Part shown: positions 26,954 to 35,473 of the stretch, in pieces
Numbering within the stretch: position 1 is the first letter of the stretch
How the letters are laid out: every line of letters starts with the position of its first letter
Assembly: GCA_016789105.1 (NCBI GenBank)
Contig: JAEURN010000003.1
Location: forward strand, 62,001-126,000
DNA length: 64,000 bases
Direction of reading: 5' to 3'
Source of the DNA: Armatimonadota bacterium
GTDB lineage: Bacteria; Armatimonadota; Fimbriimonadia; Fimbriimonadales; Fimbriimonadaceae
The notes under the pieces: generated by a model
Seen by the model: the letters and a program-made list of their open reading frames with translations, nothing else
Told to the model about the DNA's origin: nothing
The model's database searches: none
Translations under genes and position numbers: made by a program

Positions 26954-28119
26954 TCCGGCTCGCTGTCCCGGAAAACATAAAAGAGAGTCGCCGCCAACAA
27001 CGCCGAAAGCAGGCTCCCACCTATCACCCCGACTTTGGCCAGTTCCTTCGTGTGCTCATCCGAATAGGCCAACCCGCCGATGAAGAGGCTCATCGTGAAC
27101 CCGACCCCCGTCAGCGCACTAATCCCATAAAATTGCCCCCAACTCACATGTTGGGGCAACTCCGCAACTTTGGCTTTAATCAGAGCCCAACACAGGGCAA
27201 ACACGCCCACCTGCTTGCCAACGAACAGCCCCAACAAAACCCCCAGGGTGACCGGCTCCTGAAAGTCCGCCGGACGCAGCCCGGTCACCGGCACCCCAGA
27301 ATTGAAAAACGCGAAAATCGGCAAAACCCCATAGGCCACGGGAGTGTGGAGCGCATGTTCCAACTGGACCAGAGGCGAATCTTCATCGTCATTCCGGCTT
27401 CGGAGCGGAATGACCATGGCCAGCAGTACGCCGGCAATCGTGGCATGGACCCCCGATTGGTAAACCAGATACAGCAATGGCAATCCGGGTAGCAGGAACA
27501 CCCACAAGCTTTTCACTCCCCGGTAAGCCAAAAACGCCAGTACGCCCAAAATCAAGAACGCGAGCCCCAAATGAATCCATGAAATCTGGGATGTGTAGAA
27601 CGCGGCAATCGCCAAGACCGCCAAAAGGTCATCGATGATGGCCAACGCCGTCAAGAAGATCTTCAAGGAAATCGGCACCTTGTTGCCAAACAACGAAAGG
27701 ATCCCCAGGCTGAACGCGATGTCGGTTGCCGTCGGAACCGCCCATCCCCTGATGTAGCCGCCTTCACCAAGGTTGAAAGCAACATAGATCAATGCGGGGA
27801 CAAGCATCCCCCCGACGGCCGCCAAACCCGGCAGGAGGGCCCTTTTCATACTGGAGAGCTCCCCCTCGAAAATTTCACGCTTGATCTCTAAGCCAACGAC
27901 CAGGAAGAAAATGGCCATCAGCCCATCGTTGACCAGCAGATGGAGGTCGATGGGGCCCACATGGGCATGTGTGAGCCCCTTATACCAACCGACAAGTGGC
28001 GAATTGGCCGCGACCATCGCCAAAAAAGCCGCGGCCATCAAAAAGACGCCCGAGCCTGCTTCGACCCGGACGTACTCGGCGGCTTGCATCAGCCGCTTGA
28101 CCATTCGCTTGCCTATCAA
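26950..28119 (-). CDS. nhaA: Na+/H+ antiporter NhaA
   Basis: A 389-residue, about twelve-helix membrane protein of the NhaA type, exchanging cytoplasmic Na+ for protons. The catalytic pair is intact in AIIDDLLAV, at residues 163 and 164 when the TTG at 28119 is used, the same numbering as E. coli NhaA. The flanking WAVPTATDIAFSLGIL and GGMLVPALIYVAFN motifs are canonical. An ATG at 28104 gives a five-residue shorter form and cannot be ruled out. The stop shares the CTAG with trmFO. It lies 60 bases downstream of the PhyH-like gene in the same direction. Confidence 0.95.
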   Translation of the reverse strand: MIGKRMVKRLMQAAEYVRVEAGSGVFLMAAAFLAMVAANSPLVGWYKGLTHAHVGPIDLHLLVNDGLMAIFFLVVGLEIKREIFEGELSSMKRALLPGLAAVGGMLVPALIYVAFNLGEGGYIRGWAVPTATDIAFSLGILSLFGNKVPISLKIFLTALAIIDDLLAVLAIAAFYTSQISWIHLGLAFLILGVLAFLAYRGVKSLWVFLLPGLPLLYLVYQSGVHATIAGVLLAMVIPLRSRNDDEDSPLVQLEHALHTPVAYGVLPIFAFFNSGVPVTGLRPADFQEPVTLGVLLGLFVGKQVGVFALCWALIKAKVAELPQHVSWGQFYGISALTGVGFTMSLFIGGLAYSDEHTKELAKVGVIGGSLLSALLAATLFYVFRDSEPD

Positions 28120-28179
28120 TAATCCGTTCCTACCCTAAGAAAATACTGCATTTCCGGACAAAAATCGTCAGCGTCCCAG

Positions 28180-28986
28180 TCATTCATGCGCTGGCGAGGG
28201 GCTTTGCAGGCATTCCAAGTGGAGTTCTTCGCCCTCAAACCGTCCACATTCGCCCCCGCCGACGGCTTCCTCGAGTTCGGCGACAGTGCCATCCATGCGC
28301 AAACAGGGGTGGTAAAAGCGGCTGACTTCGGTTGCCTCCGCTGTCACATAGTGCCCAATCAAGCACCTCCGGAACCGGTCGTGCGTGCGGTTCGGAAGGC
28401 TCCCATGGATCAATTGGCCGTGAAAAAACAGCACATCGCCCGGCGACATCACCACCGGCACGGCCTCCATCCCGGGAGGGATTGGCACCGTGACATCCGT
28501 GAAGCTTTCCCCTTGATCCGCTTCAACCGTGCAAAGGTTGGGCAGCACATGGCTTCCGGGAACCACCTGCAAACACCCGTTTGCCTCGTCGCAAGGATCC
28601 ACCGCCATCCAGGCGGCGCAACAGCTGCCCGGCTGCGCAAGGAGGTAGAAGTTATCTTGGTGCAAGGCCTGGCCCCGCGCCCCCGGCGGCTTGTAATAGA
28701 ACATGGTCTGGACAGCAATCGGCGATGCCCCGAGGATGTCCCGGAAAACCCGGTCTAACCGGGGATCCAAAAGCCAACCCAAACTCCGCTCATCCCACCG
28801 GTGCGGCATCATCTGCCGCGGGAACCTTTGCAATGGGTCGTCGTTGTGGCCGTCAGCCTCCCGGTAACCCGATTGCTGGGCATTCATTTCCATAAAATGG
28901 TTGCCCAGCAAAGCCACCTCGTCCCCGCCGAACAATCCCGGGGCCACCCAGTACCCGTTCTCGGAATAAAAATCTGCCGCCGCCAC
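28180..28986 (-). CDS. Phytanoyl-CoA dioxygenase (PhyH) family protein
   Basis: A 268-residue Fe(II)/2-oxoglutarate oxygenase-like protein. The H-x-D iron motif appears in LHQDNFYL, followed by NGCLQVVPGSHVLPN, and the distal histidine in LIHGSLPNRT, near an arginine, fits the PhyH facial triad. I set the start at GTG 28986, six bases after a TACGAT hexamer; this removes an upstream in-frame extension that overlaps the divergent peptidase gene. The substrate is unknown: bacterial members oxidise phytanate, ectoine, quorum signals and other small molecules. The divergent M28 peptidase starts 36 bases away. Confidence 0.88.
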   Translation of the reverse strand: MAAADFYSENGYWVAPGLFGGDEVALLGNHFMEMNAQQSGYREADGHNDDPLQRFPRQMMPHRWDERSLGWLLDPRLDRVFRDILGASPIAVQTMFYYKPPGARGQALHQDNFYLLAQPGSCCAAWMAVDPCDEANGCLQVVPGSHVLPNLCTVEADQGESFTDVTVPIPPGMEAVPVVMSPGDVLFFHGQLIHGSLPNRTHDRFRRCLIGHYVTAEATEVSRFYHPCLRMDGTVAELEEAVGGGECGRFEGEELHLECLQSPSPAHE

Positions 28987-29022
28987 GCATCCATCGTACT
29001 CGGACTGTGCCAAATTAGCTCC

Positions 29023-30144
29023 ATGGACTTTTTTGACATCGTGCGGGATTTGGACCAACCCGACCCCAAGCACTTGCGTGCCACGGTGGAGATGCTGGCC
29101 GCGTTCCCCACCCGTAATTCGGTATCCGATGGGCTCCGGCCAGCCTGTGAGGCCCTTGCCAACAAACTGGAGCCCTACAAAAGCCTGGATGTCCAACTTT
29201 GGGAATACACGCTCCCCAAAGGGCGGCGCGTGCCAGAAGACATGCCTGGCACCCAAGTTCTCGCCACCCTGACCGGTCGGCGAGAAAACCGGATCTTGAT
29301 CGGAGGGCATATCGATAGCCTTAACCTGCAAATCAAGCCGGGCGAAGGGCCGGCACCGGGGGCCAACGACGACGCCAGTGGGGTGGCCGTCGCCGCCGAA
29401 CTGGCAAGAGTTTTCGCCAACTCAACTTATCTGAACACGCTCTGCTTCATTGCCTTTTCCGGCGAAGAGCAAGGCCTACTGGGATCGGCGGACATGGCCG
29501 CCCGGGCCAAGAAGGACGGTTGGAAAATCGATGCCGTCCTCAACAACGACACCGTGGGATCCTCGTCCAACCTCAGCGGTCAAAAGGATGAGGGACGGGT
29601 ACGCATCTTTAGCGAAGAAGCCGACACCCACAATTCGCGTGAGCTTGCCCGGTTTGCCGAACTCGTTATCCGGGAAACCCAAAAGGATTTCCGCGCCAAA
29701 CTCGTCTTCCGGCGCGACCGGTTTGGCCGCGGGGGCGACCACACACCATTCGCCTCTAATGGGTTCAGCGCCGTCCGATTCATCGAAGTCCACGAAGAAT
29801 TCACACGTCAACACACGCCCGATGACCGGGTCGAATTCATGGACTTTGAATATCTGGCACGAGTTGCGTCCGCCAATCTCGCCGTCATGGCTTCGCTGGC
29901 CAATGCCAATGACCCCCCCGCCGAACCCATGGTCAAGCGAGATCAAACCCACGACACGACCATCACGTGGAAAGCATCTCCCGGGGTGAAGTACGTCGTT
30001 TACCACCGCGAAACTACTTCCCCGGTGTGGGAGGGCGTGATCCCGGTGGGTGAAGCCGATTCCCATACCGTCAAGCTCGTCAACAAGGACGACCACATTT
30101 TTGCCGTCGGAGCTGAGTACGGCATCCCGATTGAAGCCAAGTGA
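29023..30144 (+). CDS. M28-family zinc aminopeptidase with C-terminal Ig/FnIII-like domain
   Basis: A 373-residue protein with no signal peptide visible. Metal ligands of the M28 co-catalytic two-zinc site can be followed: GGHIDS (H96), PGANDDASG (D116/D117), the general base pair FSGEEQGLLG (E148/E149), NNDTVG (D176) and GGDHTPF (H240). The last about 80 residues (DTTITWKASPGVKYVVYHRETTSPVW) look like a beta-sandwich of the fibronectin type III kind. It cleaves N-terminal residues from peptides. Its stop overlaps the GTG start of the winged-helix gene by four bases (GTGA), giving a translationally coupled pair. Confidence 0.88.
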   Translation: MDFFDIVRDLDQPDPKHLRATVEMLAAFPTRNSVSDGLRPACEALANKLEPYKSLDVQLWEYTLPKGRRVPEDMPGTQVLATLTGRRENRILIGGHIDSLNLQIKPGEGPAPGANDDASGVAVAAELARVFANSTYLNTLCFIAFSGEEQGLLGSADMAARAKKDGWKIDAVLNNDTVGSSSNLSGQKDEGRVRIFSEEADTHNSRELARFAELVIRETQKDFRAKLVFRRDRFGRGGDHTPFASNGFSAVRFIEVHEEFTRQHTPDDRVEFMDFEYLARVASANLAVMASLANANDPPAEPMVKRDQTHDTTITWKASPGVKYVVYHRETTSPVWEGVIPVGEADSHTVKLVNKDDHIFAVGAEYGIPIEAK

Positions 30145-31343
30145 CCGCATCTGAACGACTCCGGGCATTCAGGTCGGCTTTGCAAGGCTTGGATGGATAC
30201 TCCATGGCCGAGAGCGCTGCCGCCGCCGAACCCCACCTCATCCAACAAGGCTGGATTCGGGGCGTCGGGTCATGCACCCCCTATTTTCATTTCAGGAGTC
30301 GGGCCGGTCTTTCACGCACGCAGACCGACCAGGCGGTCTCCAACCTTGAGATCCTGGAACTCCCCGCCGCCCGCGCCTGCACCTACATCGTCCCCCGCCC
30401 GCACTTCGCCATCGCCTTGGCTCTTGCGCAACACCCGGCGGACGAACCCAAAATGGAAACTGGCGAAAGAAAGCTCGGCTTTACCTGGGAGCAGATCGAA
30501 TCGCTCAAAGCAGCAGTGCTGGACGCCCTCGCCGACGGACCTGCCGATCCCCGCCAGCTCAAAGAAGCCCTTGGCGGCCGAGTGAAAAGCTACACTCCCG
30601 AAGGCAAAAGATACGGCATCACCACGGATCTCCCTGGAGCAATCCGACGCCTCCAGATCGAAGGCAAAATCCGGCGCATCCCCGCCGATGGCCGTCTCGA
30701 TAACGATCGGTATTCCTACGCACTGTGGGAAGAAAACCCCCTCGCTGGTTTCGATCTCGACAAACGTGGGCTCCAAGCCAAAGTCGCAAGCCTCTACTTT
30801 GATTGGATCGGCCCCGCCACACTTGAAGAATTCGCCTGGTTCACCGGCTTTTCAAAGCGGGATGCCAAAGCGGCGATGGAATCCAACAACTTGGTGGAAT
30901 GGCAGCCCGGATACTTCGCCTTTCAAACCCATCTTGACGCGATGGGCCAGCTCGAGGCTAGCTCGCACTCAAACCCCCATTTCCTCACCAGTCTCGACAA
31001 TCTGATCCTGCTCACGCGGAACTTGACCCTGCACTTGGACCAAGAAGACAAGAACCGCGACATGATGGGCGACGGCAAGCCGGTTTCCGGCGGCAGTTTG
31101 ACCGATCTGAGCAACCACGGCATTTTCGACCGGGGACGGCTGATCGGCGAGTGGGCTTATGACGAACCCAACCAGGAAGTCGTCTACACCGCGTGGGCGG
31201 GGGACAAAGACTTGATTGCACGGCGCGCCGCCGAAACCCAGGCGTTCATCCAAGGGCAACTCGGCGACGCGCGGTCGTTCACATTGGATTCGCCTAAATC
31301 CCGGCAAGCCCGGATCAACTGGCTCCGGCAGCAGTCAAACTAG
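30141..31343 (+). CDS. Winged-helix protein of the HTH_42 (YcaQ/AlkZ-like) family
   Basis: A 400-residue protein resembling the HTH_42 family. It has the N-terminal LQQ/R-x-G region, a segment YIVPRPHFAIALALA, and a C-terminal set of winged-helix repeats (FAWFTGFSKRDAKAAM) with a YTAWAGDKDLI end. Some family members (AlkZ, YcaQ) are DNA glycosylases that unhook interstrand crosslinks and some azinomycin-type lesions; the diagnostic catalytic Q-phi-Q motif is not clearly visible here, so glycosylase activity is only a possibility. It is coupled to the upstream M28 peptidase gene. Its stop overlaps the convergent unknown gene as CTAG. Confidence 0.75.
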   Translation: MTASERLRAFRSALQGLDGYSMAESAAAAEPHLIQQGWIRGVGSCTPYFHFRSRAGLSRTQTDQAVSNLEILELPAARACTYIVPRPHFAIALALAQHPADEPKMETGERKLGFTWEQIESLKAAVLDALADGPADPRQLKEALGGRVKSYTPEGKRYGITTDLPGAIRRLQIEGKIRRIPADGRLDNDRYSYALWEENPLAGFDLDKRGLQAKVASLYFDWIGPATLEEFAWFTGFSKRDAKAAMESNNLVEWQPGYFAFQTHLDAMGQLEASSHSNPHFLTSLDNLILLTRNLTLHLDQEDKNRDMMGDGKPVSGGSLTDLSNHGIFDRGRLIGEWAYDEPNQEVVYTAWAGDKDLIARRAAETQAFIQGQLGDARSFTLDSPKSRQARINWLRQQSN

Positions 31344-32746
31344 CCGCCGGAAGTCGTTGTCCAGGTTTTGGCGGAGTTCCAGGCGGTGTTCATCGCGATT
31401 TCCGCATTCATGCTGCTGCCACTACCCGATCCTCCCCCGCCGCCAGACTGCTCGAACCCCGTAGACCCGATCCCCCACTCCGTCAAAGCCGCTTCGAACT
31501 GTTGGGCCATGGCGTACCGGGTTTCCAAGCTCCCTGCCGCCCATTTTTGACGCAAACCGGCGTATATCTTGGGTGCGTTGGCAATCAGCATTTGAAGCTG
31601 TGGATCCATCGTCGCCAGGTTCTGCAGGATCATCCCGCGGATCGCCATAACATTTTCCGCCGTCACTTCCTCCGTCGGTCTGCCTGCCCCCACCCACATG
31701 AATATCAGCATCTCCATTGTCGCGTCGATGTCGCCCTCGCTGATTTCGCGATCCCAGCCGTCTTTGGCCGGCTGACCCTTGGCTTGCGCAATGGCGTTCG
31801 ACCGGCGGGAGATGGCATCCCACATCACTTGGGCGTAGCCGATTCCCATTTCGGCTCCGTTTTTGAACGCGTTTTCAAACACGGCCTTGCCTTCTTGGCG
31901 GCTCTGTTCGCGCTCCTCTGCCGTCCCGGTGGTCAACGTCTTTAGCAGGCTGGCCCCCTGCTCGGCCAGAATCCTTTTTCCTTCCCCATCGGCCAAATTG
32001 TAGTATTCGATGAACCGTTGCTGAGTTGCGGCAAACTCCGATTCCGTCAACTGGATGTCAAAGAGGATCTCGATCACCGTCACAAAATTGGCGACGCTCC
32101 CGTAGGTGAGGGGTGGTTCGCCTTGCGCAATCACGGTGCCCATCGGTTTCCGGGCGAAATTCGACTTCATTTGGCCCGTGGCTGCCGCCAGTGAATCCTT
32201 GTTGAACAAGCCGGATCCCCCACTTCCCGGGGTCTTTGATTCGATTTTAACTGTCGATTCCAGCCCTATGGCCAGGGCTTTGCCCTTGTCGTCGCCATTC
32301 CGCCACGAGGTGATTACAGCAACGGCATTGCGTTTCCCGATAGCGACAGTGATCCGGCCCGTCAACTTGACTCCTTCGTCGTCGGTAAAACCCAAGTCCA
32401 TGAGCGCGCACTTGCGCCCGTCGAACGTTACTTCCGACCGCTTTTGGTTGGTCACCGTCCCCTCTCCTTGCAACGATTCGACGATAAATCCTAAAAACGC
32501 GTCGTTCACCGCCGCATATTGGCTGGATGGGATGTCGCCCCCCGCGCTTTGGACGAAGACGGTAACGTTCGCGGACTTCTCGTCGTTATGGTCGGCGAAC
32601 TCGGTCAGGGCAAGGCCGTCGCCGAGATCGGTACGCTGAGCCGTCCACCCCTGCGGAACCGCGCAGGCAAACGCCCCTCCCGGATCGACATAGGAACCCG
32701 GCAACGAGGCCGACAGCAAGGCGGTTACAAGGAGTTTCGCGACCAT
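31340..32746 (-). CDS. Secreted protein of unknown function
   Basis: A 468-residue protein with a short N-terminal signal (MVAKLLVTALLSASLPGSYV). The first about 180 residues, opening GGAFACAVPQGWT, form a beta-rich domain of the DcrB/PsbP-like type (a loose resemblance), and the remaining portion is helical (for example EREQSRQEGKAVFENAFKNG) ending in a Gly/Ser-rich tail. No enzyme motif is seen. A TAAGAT hexamer lies nine bases before the ATG. It is convergent with the winged-helix gene, sharing the CTAG of both stops, and is flanked on the other side by a divergent small membrane protein gene. It is not assigned to a known family. Confidence 0.72.
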   Translation of the reverse strand: MVAKLLVTALLSASLPGSYVDPGGAFACAVPQGWTAQRTDLGDGLALTEFADHNDEKSANVTVFVQSAGGDIPSSQYAAVNDAFLGFIVESLQGEGTVTNQKRSEVTFDGRKCALMDLGFTDDEGVKLTGRITVAIGKRNAVAVITSWRNGDDKGKALAIGLESTVKIESKTPGSGGSGLFNKDSLAAATGQMKSNFARKPMGTVIAQGEPPLTYGSVANFVTVIEILFDIQLTESEFAATQQRFIEYYNLADGEGKRILAEQGASLLKTLTTGTAEEREQSRQEGKAVFENAFKNGAEMGIGYAQVMWDAISRRSNAIAQAKGQPAKDGWDREISEGDIDATMEMLIFMWVGAGRPTEEVTAENVMAIRGMILQNLATMDPQLQMLIANAPKIYAGLRQKWAAGSLETRYAMAQQFEAALTEWGIGSTGFEQSGGGGGSGSGSSMNAEIAMNTAWNSAKTWTTTSGG

Positions 32747-32908
32747 GACGAAGAAATCTTACAGACTTTTGCCAAATATTTCAACCTAAATGTCTGTTCT
32801 TTACCACTCTTGTCTTTTTCCACCCACCAACAGTCCGGACTCCCACGTCTCCCTGCAACTTCCTTGCCCATCCTGGGATAAAATCGCCTTGCCGGTACCC
32901 GCAAGACA

Positions 32909-33412
32909 ATGGCCAAAAAACCCTCCCCCTATTCCGACCAGCGCAAGAACATGGTCCTCATCGCCTATTGGTTCCTCATCCCTATTATCGGGCTGGGTTT
33001 GGCTTGTCCCCTGATCAACCAGGCCGTTGGGAGCAAGGCGCCTGATCTCACCCTCCCGCTCTTCCTCTTCGGGGCATCGGTGGTGTTCATAGGCCTCGGC
33101 GCCGCCATTGGCATCAAGCCGCTCATCGGGAGCCTTCAAGACCACAACGACTTCAAATCCGACGATGTGAAAGGCAAAATCCTCTTGACGGGGGCCCTGT
33201 TCGACATGTCCGCCCTGGCCGGCGTGGCCGCCTGGGCCATCTCCGGGGCTTGGTGGGTCTATGCGATCGGGACAGTGGCGTTGGCCTGCGTCGTCTTCTT
33301 TGCCCTGGTGCCCCATGTCAACAAACTGTACGACTTCTTGGAACTTCAACTTCAACGTCAAGAAGACGGCGGCACGGTTGCCGTGGCCAAAAAGACCAAG
33401 TACGAGCTTTAA
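32909..33412 (+). CDS. Small integral membrane protein of unknown function
   Basis: A 167-residue protein with four hydrophobic segments (about 15-34, 47-68, 90-108 and 112-135) and a charged C-terminal tail (ELQLQRQEDGGTVAVAKKTK). A GATAAAAT element lies upstream at 32876-32883. The following flavoprotein gene starts three bases after its stop, so the two are probably one operon. No family is recognised; it could be a membrane anchor or an unrelated small protein. Confidence 0.7.
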   Translation: MAKKPSPYSDQRKNMVLIAYWFLIPIIGLGLACPLINQAVGSKAPDLTLPLFLFGASVVFIGLGAAIGIKPLIGSLQDHNDFKSDDVKGKILLTGALFDMSALAGVAAWAISGAWWVYAIGTVALACVVFFALVPHVNKLYDFLELQLQRQEDGGTVAVAKKTKYEL

Positions 33413-33415
33413 GGC

Positions 33416-34666
33416 GTGAAACCGCCTGTAACCGTGATCGGTGGAGGGGCCGCCGGGATCCTGGCCGCATACCGCGCCGCCACACTTGGCGCCAAGGTGA
33501 CCCTCTTCGAAAAAACCGATCGTCTCGGCACCAAAATCACGATCTCCGGCGGCGGCAAATGCAACATCACCCACGATGGGCCCATAACCCAAGTGCTTAA
33601 GGCTTTCCGCAATAACGAGGCGGAATTCATCCGGACGGCATGCCACCGCTTTCCCAACACCAAAATTGTCGGCATGCTGACCCACCGCGGGCTCCGGGTT
33701 TACACTCGTGAAGACGGACGGATCTTCCCCGTTGACCAGAACGCAAAGGACGTTGTCCGCATCTTGACCAGTTACCTCCAAGACGCCGAAGTCGAAGTGA
33801 GGCTCGAAACCCCGATCTCAGCGATCCTTGCCCAAAATGGAGTGGCGACGGGGATCCAGACGGCGGATGGGCCGATAGAATCCTCTCATGTCATCCTGTG
33901 CACCGGCGGCAGCAGCTATCCCAAATCTGGGACGACCGGCGACGGCTATAGTTGGGCGGCCACCCTCGGCCACACGGTTGTCCCCATCCGCGCCGCGCTC
34001 GCTCCAATGGATCTGCGGCCCGGAAGGGTTCAGGCAACTCCAGGCGTCGCCCTGAGGGATGTTGTGACAAGGGCCGCGCTGGCCAATGGAAAAATCATCG
34101 CCAAGTGGAGGGGGGACTTGTTATTCACCCACCACGGCGTGAGTGGCCCTTGTGCCCTGGGAATCAGCCGCGAAGTCGCGGACAACTGGGCGCACGGCCC
34201 CATCCGCATCGAAGTCGACCTTCTTCCCGACTCCCACCTCGACCAGGTCCAATCCAGCCTCGCCGACATCAAGTCCCGGCATTCTAACCGGTTGGTCGCC
34301 GCGTATCTCGAAACGCTTGCGCCCAAATCGGTGGTTCCCTTCTTGCTCCAATCGGCTGGGATCGATGATCAGGCCAAGTTCCAATCCACGGCCAAAAAAC
34401 AACTCAACATCTTGGCCATCGTCCTCAAAAGCTGGCGGATCGGAGAAGTGGCCGATGTCGTGCTGGACAAGGGCGAAGTCGTCTCCGGAGGGGTCAGCCT
34501 CGACGAGGTGGATCCGGCGACGATGAGGTCTCATGTCGTCGCGGGGCTTTACCTGGCTGGCGAAGTCTTGGACATCGCGGGGCCAGTGGGAGGCTACAAC
34601 CTCCAAGCAGCGTGGGCGACCGGCTGGGTCGCCGGGGAATCCGCGGCAACCGATTGGCTCAGTTAG
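33416..34666 (+). CDS. BaiN/HI0933-family flavoprotein (FAD-dependent oxidoreductase)
   Basis: A 416-residue protein with an N-terminal FAD-binding GGGAAGILAAYRAATLGAKV, then LGTKITISGGGKCNIT, the HI0933/BaiN family hallmark, and a distal G-E-V-L-D-I-x-G-P-V-G-G-Y-N segment that completes the flavin pocket. Members reduce unsaturated bonds (BaiN acts on bile acids) or are of unknown substrate; aminoacetone oxidase is another annotation in use. The start is GTG 33416, three bases after the upstream membrane gene's stop. Its TAG overlaps the convergent hypothetical gene's stop codon in TTAG. Confidence 0.88.
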   Translation: MKPPVTVIGGGAAGILAAYRAATLGAKVTLFEKTDRLGTKITISGGGKCNITHDGPITQVLKAFRNNEAEFIRTACHRFPNTKIVGMLTHRGLRVYTREDGRIFPVDQNAKDVVRILTSYLQDAEVEVRLETPISAILAQNGVATGIQTADGPIESSHVILCTGGSSYPKSGTTGDGYSWAATLGHTVVPIRAALAPMDLRPGRVQATPGVALRDVVTRAALANGKIIAKWRGDLLFTHHGVSGPCALGISREVADNWAHGPIRIEVDLLPDSHLDQVQSSLADIKSRHSNRLVAAYLETLAPKSVVPFLLQSAGIDDQAKFQSTAKKQLNILAIVLKSWRIGEVADVVLDKGEVVSGGVSLDEVDPATMRSHVVAGLYLAGEVLDIAGPVGGYNLQAAWATGWVAGESAATDWLS

Positions 34667-35022
34667 TCTAGTTCCATAGGAATCACCACGGATTGGGCGT
34701 ATTCCCAGGCGGCAAGGATTTCTGGCCGGCCGGCGACGGCCATACTCGGTGCCTTGCCTTGCCGCCAAGCGCCGGCACATGCCGAGACTTCCCGGTACAG
34801 ATCCGGTTCCAGGATCGATTCCGCTCCTCGGGCCAGCGCCTGCGGCTGGCCGCCCAGCTGCCAAACGACGCCGAACCGCCAGCTCCACAAAACCTCTTCC
34901 GTAAGCCCCAAATGGTCGCCGGCCACCACAATAAAGGCTTGGACAGCATCGATCTCTGACCGGTTTGGCGATGCCGCAGCCAACTCCCGCAAGAGCTCAG
35001 CTTTCGGATTCGCCAAGCACAT
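34663..35022 (-). CDS. Hypothetical protein (third gene after selA)
   Basis: A 119-residue, mostly helical soluble protein. Apart from the run AAASPNRSEIDAVQAFIVVAGDHLGLTEE and a Trp-rich middle (VLWSWRFGVVWQLGG), nothing is recognised. The ATG at 35022 lies inside the 3' end of the preceding 158-residue gene, a 26-base overlap, so it is likely cotranslated from a selA-led operon. Its stop overlaps the convergent flavoprotein stop. Function unknown. Confidence 0.65.
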   Translation of the reverse strand: MCLANPKAELLRELAAASPNRSEIDAVQAFIVVAGDHLGLTEEVLWSWRFGVVWQLGGQPQALARGAESILEPDLYREVSACAGAWRQGKAPSMAVAGRPEILAAWEYAQSVVIPMELD

Positions 35023-35473
35023 CGCCTTCTAGGTTGCTGACATCGGGCTCGGGTTGGGGGACAACCGCGATCAGCGCCGCCATGACCTCATCGGAAAAGG
35101 GCAATTCCTTGAGATTGCCCATCCGATCCAACGCCTCGTCGGCCGGGATCCGTTCTTGTTCCATCAACTCATCGAGCAGGAGCACGGCTTCGTGGGCGTC
35201 CAGAAGTTCGTCTTTTCCCCGCGCCATCCAGTCCCTCAAATAGGCTTTTGCCTGCTCCTCCAGTTCCCGGTCGGCGGGTTCCGGGTCGCCCGGAAATGCC
35301 TCCATGACTAAGACAAAGGTGGCCCAGCCAGATTCTTCTTCCGGTGCGGCCCCCATGGCCTTCCCCAGTTTGAGCGTCCAATCGCGGATCCGGACATACC
35401 GCAGCCAAACGGGGTTTTCGGCACCCAGCGATTTCATCCGTTCGCCCTCGGCCCGTTCGATGTCAAAGGTCAT
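34997..35473 (-). CDS. Hypothetical acidic protein (second gene after selA)
   Basis: A 158-residue protein from the ATG at 35473; a longer in-frame reading extends to 35719 inside selA and is rejected because the extension is basic, proline/arginine-rich and overlaps a conserved gene. The protein is acidic and helical with a DELLDAHEAVLLLDELMEQERI segment. ATG and the selA stop overlap as ATGA, so translation should be coupled. No family is recognised. Confidence 0.72.
   Translation of the reverse strand: MTFDIERAEGERMKSLGAENPVWLRYVRIRDWTLKLGKAMGAAPEEESGWATFVLVMEAFPGDPEPADRELEEQAKAYLRDWMARGKDELLDAHEAVLLLDELMEQERIPADEALDRMGNLKELPFSDEVMAALIAVVPQPEPDVSNLEGDVLGESES

Noticed and set aside
28987-29331. 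Upstream extension of the PhyH-like gene
   Set aside because: It would overlap the divergent M28 peptidase; the sequence does not look like PhyH, and a -10-like TACGAT plus GTG at 28986 explains the start.
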